This document shows, piece after piece, positions 1 to 7,934 of a DNA stretch of 62,418 nucleotides. The translations under genes and the position numbers were made by a program. The stretch comes from CAZFDE01 sp964517795 (lineage in GTDB: Bacteria; Planctomycetota; Phycisphaerae; Sedimentisphaerales; Anaerobacaceae), in assembly GCA_964517795.1 (NCBI GenBank), contig CAZFDE010000008.1, positions 1 through 62,418 of the forward strand, given 5' to 3'. The number at the start of each line of letters is the position of its first letter. Positions within the stretch are counted from its first letter, which is position 1. The notes under the pieces were generated by a model that did no database searches, was not told where the DNA came from, and was given only the letters and a program-made list of their open reading frames with translations.

Positions 1-722
1 AGCCATGCGTTTGAGGGGCATTCGTTAGTGACGATGTAGTCCAGTTCGTCGATGTCGGCGATTTTGTACAGTGCGGGTTTGTCGAATTTGGTGTGGTCGC
101 CGACGAAGATGACCTCGGCCGCACGACGCAGGACGATTTTGGTGAAGCCGACCGTAACCGGGTCGGCGCCGCTGATGCCGGCGTCGATTGCGATATCGTC
201 GGCGCCAGTGAATGCCTTGAATCCGCCGAGTTGTGCGATGGCGGCCTCGGCGCCCGGGCCGACGGTGTCCATGCGTTCGGGCCGGTACTGGCCGCCGATG
301 ATGATGACCTTGTGGGCGGGCAGTTCGCCGAGCCGGCTCATCAGGTAGAGCGAATTGGCGATGATCGTCAGATCCTTTTTGTTTTCGAGATGCGGGATGA
401 TCTCATAACAGGTCGAGCCGGCCTCGAGGTAGATGACATCGCCGTCCTCGATCAGCGATGCGGCCAGCTTGCCGATGACCTTTTTGGCCTGGAGGTTTCG
501 GGTCTGGCGGTAGCGGACTGAGACGCTGACTTCCGGGGCGGTGAGGACGGCGCCGCCGTAGGTTTTCTTCAGCAGGCCGTTCTTTTCCATGGCCGCCAGG
601 TCGCGGCGGATGGTTACCTCGGTTACGCCCAGTTCGTCGGCGATATCCTTGACGTAGATCCGGCCGTTCGTGTTCATGTGGTCCAAAATCCGTTTATGAC
701 GAAGTTCCGCGGCGATTCCCAT
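1..722 (-). CDS. DeoR-family transcriptional regulator (3' end cut by window edge)
   Basis: Reading leftward from an ATG at 722, the frame stays open to the window edge and gives about 240 residues, a few short of a typical DeoR protein (about 250-260). The N-terminus is a DeoR winged helix-turn-helix, with residues such as IADELGVTEVTIRRDL and KTYGGAVL at the usual spacing. The rest fits the DeoR sensor domain, related to ribose-5-phosphate isomerase, which normally binds a phosphorylated sugar; IANSLYLM, IIIGGQYR and GVDG-like segments are in the expected order. The gene is divergent from the pyruvate dehydrogenase operon, and GlpR-like half-sites lie between them, so it probably controls that operon and itself. 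The effector is unknown. The family call is firm; the target is inference. Confidence 0.9.
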   Translation of the reverse strand, partial: MGIAAELRHKRILDHMNTNGRIYVKDIADELGVTEVTIRRDLAAMEKNGLLKKTYGGAVLTAPEVSVSVRYRQTRNLQAKKVIGKLAASLIEDGDVIYLEAGSTCYEIIPHLENKKDLTIIANSLYLMSRLGELPAHKVIIIGGQYRPERMDTVGPGAEAAIAQLGGFKAFTGADDIAIDAGISGADPVTVGFTKIVLRRAAEVIFVGDHTKFDKPALYKIADIDELDYIVTNECPSNAW

Positions 723-772
723 GAAATTGACCCTTTCGGTTTAAGAAAAACAAAAGCTCAGGAATAATCAAC

Positions 773-824
773 AACGAACATTGTAACCAAAGTGAATTGG
801 TTTAGCAAGAAAAAAATGTTCGTT
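773..824. promoter_or_regulatory. Putative DeoR/GlpR-type operator pair
   Basis: AACGAACATT (773-782) and AATGTTCGTT (815-824) form a perfect inverted pair 32 bases apart. A smaller inverted pair, AACCAA/TTGGTT, lies between them. The TTCG core matches the half-site known for GlpR and other DeoR-family regulators. Position between the divergent deoR-like gene and the pdh promoter fits a shared operator. No binding data are available. Confidence 0.45.
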
Positions 825-880
825 CGGTTACGATTCTGTTCTTATGTGAATAAATCGGCGTTTTTCAGTGCTATTTTTGA

Positions 881-909
881 TTGTTTATTTGGAGGCGATT
901 TGCTATTAT
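881..909 (+). promoter_or_regulatory. Putative sigma70-type promoter of the pdh operon
   Basis: TTGTTT (881-886) and TATTAT (904-909) are separated by 17 bases. Transcription would begin near 915-920, just before a hairpin at about 917-936 and the intrinsic terminator at 977. The call rests on motif match and position only. Confidence 0.45.
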
Positions 910-976
910 TACTCACACTGACCCTTGGGCCAGTTTGAGAAGCAAAAGGTTAAACGTATAAAGTTAAAACTGCGGT

Positions 977-1005
977 ATCCGCCAAAGGCGGATGGTTTTT
1001 TTATT
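977..1005 (+). terminator. Intrinsic terminator in the leader of the pdh operon
   Basis: ATCCGCC-AAA-GGCGGAT (977-993) is a perfect seven-pair stem followed by GG and a run of seven T. It lies downstream of the putative promoter and upstream of the E1 start codon at 1079, facing the same way, so it would stop leader transcription. This suggests attenuation or a short leader RNA. A second hairpin at about 917-936 (ACTGACCC with GGGCCAGT) precedes it. No known riboswitch core was recognised. Confidence 0.65.
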
Positions 1006-1078
1006 AAGACGTGGTTGCGGAGATAACTGGTAGAAACAATAAATGAAGATTAACATTTAGTATTAGGAAGGAAAACGT

Positions 1079-3319
1079 ATGGATTTTTGTATCGAAGATA
1101 CCCGAACCAAGAAGCTGCCCGGCTTGAAAGAGCTGATTAAAGACGAAATTATTACACTTGATCAGGCCAAAGACTGGCTGCGGACGATTTATGAGATTCG
1201 CTTTTTCGAGGAAAAGGTGTTTGACCTGCTGGGTCAAAATATCATCAAGGGGGCTTCGCATCTTTACGCGGGTGAAGAGGCTGTCGCGGTTGGCGCGATT
1301 GCGGCGATCGATCGCGGCGATGTGATCGGTTCGACGCACCGCGGGCACGGTCACTGCGGTGCGATCGGTAATAAGTACGCCGACAGTGAAGCGGATCGCC
1401 AGAAGCACTGGTACCAGATGATGGCCGAGCTGATGGGCAAGGAAACCGGTTACTGCAAGGGCCGCGGCGGTTCGATGCATATCGCCGAAGTGGAGAAGTG
1501 CAACAATCTCGGCTCGACCGGTATCGTCGGCGGTAACCAGCCCCCGGCCGTCGGTGCGGCGTTAGCGGAAAAATATAAAAAGACCGGCAAGATCGTGCTT
1601 TCGTTTTTCGGTGACGGCTCGACCAATACCGGGACATTCCACGAATCGCTGAACATGGCGACCGCGCTGCATGTGCCGGTGGTTGCGATTGTGGAAAATA
1701 ACCTTTACGGGATGAGCGTGCCGTTTTCCGGCAGCGAGATTGACGGGACGCTGAAGGCCAGTAATATTACCGATATCGCCGAGCGGGCGTATGCGTATAA
1801 TATGCCGGCGATGATTGTGGACGGGCAGGATGTGGTGGCGGTTTATCTGGCCGTGCATTCGGTCGCCCAGTATGCCCGGACAGACAGTCAGCCGGTGATG
1901 GTCGAGGCCAAGACGTATCGGTGGTACGGGCACAGCCGCAGCGATCCACGGGCCTATCGTACCAAGGAAGAGGAGAAGGCATGGCATGATCGCGATCCGA
2001 TCACGGTATTGCGCAAACGGTTTACCGATGATAAACTGCTCAGTGAGAAAGAGCTTGATCAGATCAAGGATACGGCGTTCAAGACGATCGAAGATGCGAC
2101 GCAGTTCGGGATCGACAGCCCGTGGCCGGATCCGAAGGATTTGGCTAAGGATGTTTATGTCGAGGAAAGTTATCCGGCCGACTTGGTTGAGAAGGAAAAA
2201 GAAACGGCCAGGAAGGCATTGCAAGCGACCAAGGCGTTTGATGATGCCTTTAATGCGTCACAAGCCGCTACCAAGAAAGAAAAAACAGATCAGGCCAAGA
2301 CCGTCGTGCAGTCGCAGTTCAATATGGATGTGTTGACGATGGGGCAGTCGATTGCCCAGGCGCAAGGCGATGAGCTGCGCCGCGATGAGAATGTGTTTAT
2401 CATGGGCGAGGACGTCGGGCTTTACGGCGGGGCATACCAGGCGACACGCGGGTTGCTGGCGGAGTTCGGAACCAAACGTGTGATCGATACGGCGATTTCC
2501 GAGGCGGCGATCGCCGGTTCGGCGGTCGGGGCGGCGCTTCGCGGACTGCGGCCGGTTGCCGAGATTATGTATGTTGACTTTCTGACGATCGCGATGGACC
2601 AGTTGGTTCATGTGGGGGCGTATAACCGGTATATGTTCGGCGGCAAGGCGAAAGTGCCGATGGTGCTTCGGACCGAAGGCGGTGTGGGGCGGTGTATCGC
2701 GGCGCACCATTCCGAATCATTAGAGGCGTGGGTAATGCATACGCCGGGGCTGTATGTGGTGATGCCGTCAACGCCGTACGATGCCAAGGGGCTCTTGAAG
2801 GCCGCGATCCGCAGCGATAATCCGGTGGTATTTATCGAGCACAAGGCCACTTACGGCCAACTCGGTGCGGTGCCGACGGACGATTATATTATTCCGCTGG
2901 GTGTTGCCGATATCAAGCGCGAAGGTTCGGATGTAACGATTGTCAGCTACAGCCGTATGGCGATGTGGGCTTTGCAGGCGGCCGAGATTCTCGCTCAGGA
3001 TGGGATTAACGCCGAGGTGATCGACCTGCGGACGCTCAAGCCGATGGACATCGATACGATCGCCAAGTCGGTTCAGAAGACCGGCAACCTGGTGACTGTC
3101 AGCGAAGGTTTCTGTACGTGCGGCGTGGGGCGGGAGATTAGCGGTAAATTGATGGAATACACGTTTGAGGACGGCAGCACCGGTTTCGATTATCTCGATG
3201 CGGCGCCGGTGAATATGGCGGCCGCGGATGTGCCGCCGCCGATGAGCGAACCGCTGGAGTTGGCCAGTATTCCCAGTGTGGATCGTATTGTTGCGACCGT
3301 GAAAGGGATGTTGGGTTAA
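1079..3319 (+). CDS. Fused pyruvate (2-oxoacid) dehydrogenase E1 alpha-beta
   Basis: The protein is 746 residues and carries both halves of the thiamine diphosphate-dependent E1 enzyme, normally two genes. Residues about 25-370 are E1 alpha, with the TPP motif running from GDG (178-180) to NN (207-208), and a phosphorylation-loop-like YGHSRSDPRAYR. A charged, Ala/Lys-rich linker covers about 370-415. The rest is E1 beta, with MGEDVGLYGG and the MVLRTEGG region. Decarboxylation of a 2-oxoacid and acetyl transfer to E2 lipoyl groups is the family reaction. The E2 gene follows after 39 bases; no E3 gene is in the window. The start follows AGGAAGG. Pyruvate is the likely substrate, but acetoin or branched-chain 2-oxoacids cannot be excluded by eye. 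Confidence 0.92.
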   Translation: MDFCIEDTRTKKLPGLKELIKDEIITLDQAKDWLRTIYEIRFFEEKVFDLLGQNIIKGASHLYAGEEAVAVGAIAAIDRGDVIGSTHRGHGHCGAIGNKYADSEADRQKHWYQMMAELMGKETGYCKGRGGSMHIAEVEKCNNLGSTGIVGGNQPPAVGAALAEKYKKTGKIVLSFFGDGSTNTGTFHESLNMATALHVPVVAIVENNLYGMSVPFSGSEIDGTLKASNITDIAERAYAYNMPAMIVDGQDVVAVYLAVHSVAQYARTDSQPVMVEAKTYRWYGHSRSDPRAYRTKEEEKAWHDRDPITVLRKRFTDDKLLSEKELDQIKDTAFKTIEDATQFGIDSPWPDPKDLAKDVYVEESYPADLVEKEKETARKALQATKAFDDAFNASQAATKKEKTDQAKTVVQSQFNMDVLTMGQSIAQAQGDELRRDENVFIMGEDVGLYGGAYQATRGLLAEFGTKRVIDTAISEAAIAGSAVGAALRGLRPVAEIMYVDFLTIAMDQLVHVGAYNRYMFGGKAKVPMVLRTEGGVGRCIAAHHSESLEAWVMHTPGLYVVMPSTPYDAKGLLKAAIRSDNPVVFIEHKATYGQLGAVPTDDYIIPLGVADIKREGSDVTIVSYSRMAMWALQAAEILAQDGINAEVIDLRTLKPMDIDTIAKSVQKTGNLVTVSEGFCTCGVGREISGKLMEYTFEDGSTGFDYLDAAPVNMAAADVPPPMSEPLELASIPSVDRIVATVKGMLG

Positions 3320-3358
3320 TCATTAAACGTAAAATCTTAGAAAACAGGAAATAACCGT

Positions 3359-4957
3359 ATGGCAACAGAAGTGAAATTACCACAGTTAGGTCAAACGATG
3401 GAAGAAGGCACGATCGTCAACTGGCTTGTGAAGGTTGACGATGAGGTGAAAAAGGGTCAGGTGCTCTGCGAGGTCGAGACCGATAAGGCGACGTTGGAGA
3501 TGGAATCCCCGGCGGAAGGTTTTGTCAAGCAGCTTGCCGTCAAGGCGGGCACAACTGTTTCGGTAGGGCAGTTGATCGTGATTCTGGGCGGCAAGGACGA
3601 AGATGTTGCGGCCGCACCGACACCGGCGACCGAAGAACAGGCACCGGCCACGGCTCAAACGCCCGCTGCGGCTGATTCACCAGCGGCACAAGCAGCTCCG
3701 GCAGGCGGGGCGGCTGTATCTGCGGGTTCGTTACCTGCCGATTTTCAGGCGGTTAAGCTGCCGCAGTTGGGCCAGACGATGGAAGAAGGAACGATTGTGA
3801 ACTGGCTGGTCAAAGACGGCGATGAGGTCAAGAAGGGCCAGGTGCTTTGCGAGGTGGAAACGGACAAGGCAACGTTGGAGATGGAATCACCGGCGGAAGG
3901 TTTTGTTAAAGCGCTTATCGCAGAGACCGGCCAGACGGTTCCGGTCGGTAACGAGATTATCGTATTGGGTCCGAAGGATAAGGACCTGCCCGAAGGGGCA
4001 TTGGTATCGCAACAGGCTCCGTCTTCTGCGCCGCAACCGGCTCCGACAGAAACTCAAACGCAGCCGGCGGCTGCACCGGCATCGAAAGCGCCTGCATCAA
4101 GTTCGAAAAAAGTCAAAGCATCACCGCGTGCCAAGAAACTGGCCAAGCAGCTCGGCGTTGACCTTTCGGTTGTAACCGGCAGCGGCCCGGGTGGGCGGAT
4201 TACCGAAGATGATGTGAAAAATGCATCTCACGGTGCACCGGCCAAGGGCGGCGAAGCGGTCGTTCCACATGCGGACGTGAAACTCGGTGACGTCGTTAAG
4301 GTCAATCGGCTTCAGAAGATTACCGCGGAAAAAATGCTTAAGTCCAAGCATGAGATTCCCTGCTTTTATCTGAATGTTCAGGTCGATATGACGGATCTGG
4401 TTGGTTTTCGTGCCAAGCTAAACGAGACCAGTGATGTGAAAGTGTCGTTCCATGATTTTCTGCTCAAGGCGGTCGCGATCGCATTGGAGAAATTCCCGAT
4501 CATGACCGGTCAGCTTGACGGCGATGTGATTCGCTTAGCGGACAGCATTAATATCGGTTTGGCGATCTCGGTACCGGATGGACTGGTTGCGCCAATCGTT
4601 AAAGATCTCAATAAAAAGGATGTCAAGCAAATTGCCCGCGACAGCAAGGCCCTGATCGAAAAGGCACGCAACAATCGTCTTGCGCCGACCGATCTGGAAG
4701 GCGGCTGTACAACCATCAGCAATTTGGGTTCATTTGGCGTTGAATCGTTTATTCCGGTCGTTGTACCCGGTCAAACCACGATCCTGGGTGTCGGCCAGAT
4801 CAAGGAAGTCTGCGTGCCGGAAGTGCGAAAGATCGAGATTCGCAAAATGATGAATCTGACGCTGTCGGTAGATCACAAAGTCGCCAACGGGGCCTATGCC
4901 GCCGAGTTCCTCGATTTCGTTCGGAAAAACCTGGAAAACACGGACACGTTCAGTTAA
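3359..4957 (+). CDS. Dihydrolipoamide acetyltransferase (E2) with two lipoyl domains
   Basis: The 532-residue protein has the full E2 layout. Two lipoyl domains (about 1-78 and 130-207) each carry ETDKATLE, with the lipoyl lysines at K43 and K170. Ala/Pro-rich flexible linkers follow each. A peripheral subunit-binding domain spans about 251-288 (SPRAKKLAKQLGVD, GPGGRITEDD), and the acyltransferase core fills the remainder. The catalytic motif near the end reads DHKVANG (H506): Asn replaces the more usual Asp of the DHRxxDG motif, a variant found in some working E2 enzymes. The two lipoyl domains are almost identical in protein but differ at many silent sites. The gene follows E1 with a short gap and an AGGAAA site. 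Confidence 0.95.
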   Translation: MATEVKLPQLGQTMEEGTIVNWLVKVDDEVKKGQVLCEVETDKATLEMESPAEGFVKQLAVKAGTTVSVGQLIVILGGKDEDVAAAPTPATEEQAPATAQTPAAADSPAAQAAPAGGAAVSAGSLPADFQAVKLPQLGQTMEEGTIVNWLVKDGDEVKKGQVLCEVETDKATLEMESPAEGFVKALIAETGQTVPVGNEIIVLGPKDKDLPEGALVSQQAPSSAPQPAPTETQTQPAAAPASKAPASSSKKVKASPRAKKLAKQLGVDLSVVTGSGPGGRITEDDVKNASHGAPAKGGEAVVPHADVKLGDVVKVNRLQKITAEKMLKSKHEIPCFYLNVQVDMTDLVGFRAKLNETSDVKVSFHDFLLKAVAIALEKFPIMTGQLDGDVIRLADSINIGLAISVPDGLVAPIVKDLNKKDVKQIARDSKALIEKARNNRLAPTDLEGGCTTISNLGSFGVESFIPVVVPGQTTILGVGQIKEVCVPEVRKIEIRKMMNLTLSVDHKVANGAYAAEFLDFVRKNLENTDTFS

Positions 4958-5009
4958 GATGTTCGGTGGTTTGTTTTTCAGATAATTCGATTAATTTCAG
5001 GAGTATATC

Positions 5010-6737
5010 ATGGCTAAGAGAAGTGCTGCAACGCTTTTGCCGAAAATTGCAAAAGCGACACCGAAAGTCCCCGTCATTGGCGTATTTGCGACATCCGATC
5101 CGCGGATCGACGAACAAAGTCGCAAACGCTGTCAAAATATCGTGAAAATGACCGCCGGCCGCATCAATGGTGCGGTGGTCCTGCCGGATAAGACCCCGGT
5201 TCCGGTGGTTTATTCGGATATGCTGGTTGACGGCGAAGCGCAGGCCGATATCGTTGCCCAGCAGTTTCGCAATGCCGGCGTCAATATTCTGGTTTGTGTT
5301 CCGGATACATGGGCGTTTCCGCAACTGACAACGATCTCACTGCTGCAGCAATTTCCGGATGACACGCCGATCAATATCACCTGCGGCAACAGCGGGCCCA
5401 AGCCGGGCGTGGTTTATGCCCACGCGCTCAATGGTGCGATCAGCCAGTACGGCCGCATGGTCGCGTTGAATGTCGGCAACTGGCCGGATACCGGATCGAA
5501 TCCGAAAATGAGTGAGAAGACCGAACTGGCACTGATCGATTGGTGCTATGCGGCAGTTACAGCCGTGGCGATTCGCGGCCGACGTGTTGTGATCTTAGGT
5601 CACGATTCGATGGGGATGGAAACCGCGCTGGCCCATATCCTGCCGACGCGAAACACCTTCGGCCTGGAGATTACCCGGCTGGATATGAAGCTGCTGGCCG
5701 ATATGCTCAATAAGAAAGCCTATAACGCCCGCGAACTGAAAAGCCTTCGCGGCTGGATCGATAAATATGTCGGCAAGCGTGTCGAACTGCGCGACGAGGC
5801 CGACAGCGAACGATTTAATATGTCGCTTGCGATGTACCTGATCGTTCGCGATTTGATGAACGATCTCAATGCCATCGGCGGCGGGTTTATGAGTCAGCTC
5901 GAATGGGGTTCGGATCCGCGCGGGATTCCACTGCCGGTTGCCGATGTAATGGAATCGTTCTTTAACAGCAGCTTCGATCACAAAGGCAAAAAAGCCCCCA
6001 TGCCGTATGCGACCGAAGCCGATGTGCAGGGACTGTTGACGATGCTGTTTATGACGTATCTTTCCGGCGGTAATCCGCCGCTTTTTATGGACTTCCGCAA
6101 AGTCTGGGAGGCGTGGGAAATCCAGGAACTGGCCCAGAAGCTCGGGGTCAAAGGATTGGATAAGAAAGCCGACTGGTATAATAAGGGACTGGTCGATGGC
6201 GACAATTCCGGCAGTGCCTCGTTTAACTGGGCGGCCGAACCGGGTGCATCGGTCAAGCAGATTATGAACGCTGTTTCGATGCCGCTGGCCGATGAGTTTT
6301 ACTTCCCCGGCGGCGGCAATTCGGTGACCTTCATGACGCCGGCGGGTGTCGAAGGGATTGCCGCGCGGATGGCGTTCAGCAGTACGACGGGGTTATTCAG
6401 TATGATCTGGGACGAGGCCCATACGACCAGCGTTCCGCAGGAGTTGGGCAAGGCGATGTGCGATCTGACGACACCGACCTGGCCGCATACATTTGTGGTG
6501 CCGAAATATGCCTCAATGACCGAATATAAACAGTATCCGCCCGCCAATCATTTCCACATGACGTGGAACCTGCCGGTGGCTCGGCTTCAGTACTGGATGG
6601 ACATGACCGGTGTGCTGAGCGTGGCGCCGTGGGCGGCCCGACCGAAGTTCATCGAGGGAACTGACCGACCGCAACCGCTGATTCACCTGATTAATGGCGG
6701 CGAAGATAATTTCAAAATCCTTCGTGCCAAGCGATAA
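5010..6737 (+). CDS. L-fucose isomerase-family protein
   Basis: The 575 residues align by eye along the length of L-fucose isomerase (about 590). Shared blocks are HDSMGMET (in FucI, GVSMGIAG), the NSSFD...ATEADVQG region, and LFMDFRKVW. The three metal ligands known in E. coli FucI correspond to E336, D361 and H514 here. These enzymes interconvert aldoses and ketoses (fucose/fuculose, arabinose/ribulose) using manganese in the cytoplasm. A rhamnose-mutarotase-like gene and a sodium/solute symporter nearby support a deoxy-sugar role. No matching kinase or aldolase is in the window. The exact sugar is unknown, and sequence divergence in the N-terminal third leaves room for another substrate. 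Confidence 0.82.
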   Translation: MAKRSAATLLPKIAKATPKVPVIGVFATSDPRIDEQSRKRCQNIVKMTAGRINGAVVLPDKTPVPVVYSDMLVDGEAQADIVAQQFRNAGVNILVCVPDTWAFPQLTTISLLQQFPDDTPINITCGNSGPKPGVVYAHALNGAISQYGRMVALNVGNWPDTGSNPKMSEKTELALIDWCYAAVTAVAIRGRRVVILGHDSMGMETALAHILPTRNTFGLEITRLDMKLLADMLNKKAYNARELKSLRGWIDKYVGKRVELRDEADSERFNMSLAMYLIVRDLMNDLNAIGGGFMSQLEWGSDPRGIPLPVADVMESFFNSSFDHKGKKAPMPYATEADVQGLLTMLFMTYLSGGNPPLFMDFRKVWEAWEIQELAQKLGVKGLDKKADWYNKGLVDGDNSGSASFNWAAEPGASVKQIMNAVSMPLADEFYFPGGGNSVTFMTPAGVEGIAARMAFSSTTGLFSMIWDEAHTTSVPQELGKAMCDLTTPTWPHTFVVPKYASMTEYKQYPPANHFHMTWNLPVARLQYWMDMTGVLSVAPWAARPKFIEGTDRPQPLIHLINGGEDNFKILRAKR

Positions 6738-6767
6738 ATTGAACACCTAAAAGAAAGGACTTTAAAC

Positions 6768-7832
6768 GTGAAGCCGAGAGAACGTGTTCTGGCGGCATTT
6801 AATCATGAGGAACCGGATATCGTCCCGGTCTGGTGCGGCAGCTCCGATGAGTTCTGGGCCAAGTCCAAAGCCGAACTTGGGCTGGATGATGAGGGACTGC
6901 GGCTGCGATTCGGCGACGATTTTCGCCGCGTAACCGCCGGCTATTGCGGGCCGGAATTTGAATTGTCCGAAGGGGCTCACTGTCGCACGCCGTTTGGTGT
7001 TGAGCGGGATGGTCTGGGTTACGGTCAGCCGATGTCGCATCCACTGGCCAATGCAACATTGACCGATGTACACGAGTATCCCTGGCCGGATCCCGCGTGG
7101 GTTGATGTGTCGAACATCAAGGCCGATGCCGAAAAGTATAACGATACTTATGCCATTCTCGGTGGCGACTGGTCGCCGTTCTGGCATGATGCGATTGATC
7201 TGATGGGGATGGAAAATCTGTATATGAAGATGTTCGACGACCCGGCGCTGGTCGATGCGGTGTTCAAATATATGGTGGATTATTATTTCGAGTCCAGCCG
7301 GCGGATTTTCGATGCGGCCGACGGGACGATCGATATCTTTTTCATCGGTAACGATTTGGGTTCGCAAAATGGGCCGTTATTGGGCATCGACCTGTTCGAT
7401 CGATTTGTCCTGCCGCATTTGAAGCGTTTGATCGATCTGGGCCATTCGTATGGGATGAAGGTGCAGCTTCACTGTTGCGGCGGATTTGCACCGCTGATCC
7501 CGACGATGATTGATGCCGGACTGGATTCACTGCATGCGGTACAGCCGTCCTGTTTCGGGATGGACCTGAAACTGCTGAAAAAGCAATTCGGGAACAAGAT
7601 CGTTTTTAACGGAGCGATTGATTCGCACCATGTTCTGATCGAAGGGACGGCGGATCATGTTCGCGAAAAGACCAAAGAAGTGCTGGATATCATGATGCCG
7701 GGCGGCGGGTATGTGGCGGGTGCCAGTCACGATACAATCCTTGAGGAGACACCGGTAGAGAATATTCTAACGATGTTTGATACGGTCCGTGAATATGGTC
7801 GTTACAACAAATCGGCCGGACGGCCATTTTGA
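6768..7832 (+). CDS. Uroporphyrinogen decarboxylase (URO-D)-family protein, methyltransferase-like
   Basis: The 354-residue protein begins with KPRERVLAAFNHEEPD, the standard opening of the URO-D superfamily. It lacks convincing heme-pathway context. LHCCGG at H235-C236-C237 resembles the zinc-binding HxC of the corrinoid:coenzyme M methyltransferases (MtaA/CmuA branch), but the later zinc Cys is not evident (GGYVAGASHD). It may be a methyl-transfer enzyme or a paralogue with another role; such genes are greatly expanded in Planctomycetota. The start is GTG after AAAGGA, 30 bases behind the isomerase gene, so it is probably in the same operon. Function beyond the family is not known. Confidence 0.8.
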   Translation: MKPRERVLAAFNHEEPDIVPVWCGSSDEFWAKSKAELGLDDEGLRLRFGDDFRRVTAGYCGPEFELSEGAHCRTPFGVERDGLGYGQPMSHPLANATLTDVHEYPWPDPAWVDVSNIKADAEKYNDTYAILGGDWSPFWHDAIDLMGMENLYMKMFDDPALVDAVFKYMVDYYFESSRRIFDAADGTIDIFFIGNDLGSQNGPLLGIDLFDRFVLPHLKRLIDLGHSYGMKVQLHCCGGFAPLIPTMIDAGLDSLHAVQPSCFGMDLKLLKKQFGNKIVFNGAIDSHHVLIEGTADHVREKTKEVLDIMMPGGGYVAGASHDTILEETPVENILTMFDTVREYGRYNKSAGRPF

Positions 7833-7878
7833 AATTAGAATAGCTGCGCAAATGGATAGTCGGGAGTGTGTTTTTATG

Positions 7879-7907
7879 TCTGGATTCCCGTTTTCACGGG
7901 AATGACA
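7879..7907 (+). repeat. REP-like palindromic repeat (ATTCCCG type)
   Basis: A 29-base palindrome in the 102-base gap between the URO-D-like gene and the symporter. Its stem is ATTCCCGT-TTTC-ACGGGAAT. A near copy in the opposite orientation lies at 60607-60635. This is the widespread bacterial intergenic repeat type with a GTCATTCCCG core. Confidence 0.7.
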
Positions 7908-7934
7908 TATATTTGAGCAAAACAGGAAAGCGTT

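Noticed and set aside
900..1003. Known riboswitch (such as TPP, lysine, SAM or T-box) in the pdh leader
   Set aside because: The hairpins are too few and short, and none of the conserved core sequences could be recognised.
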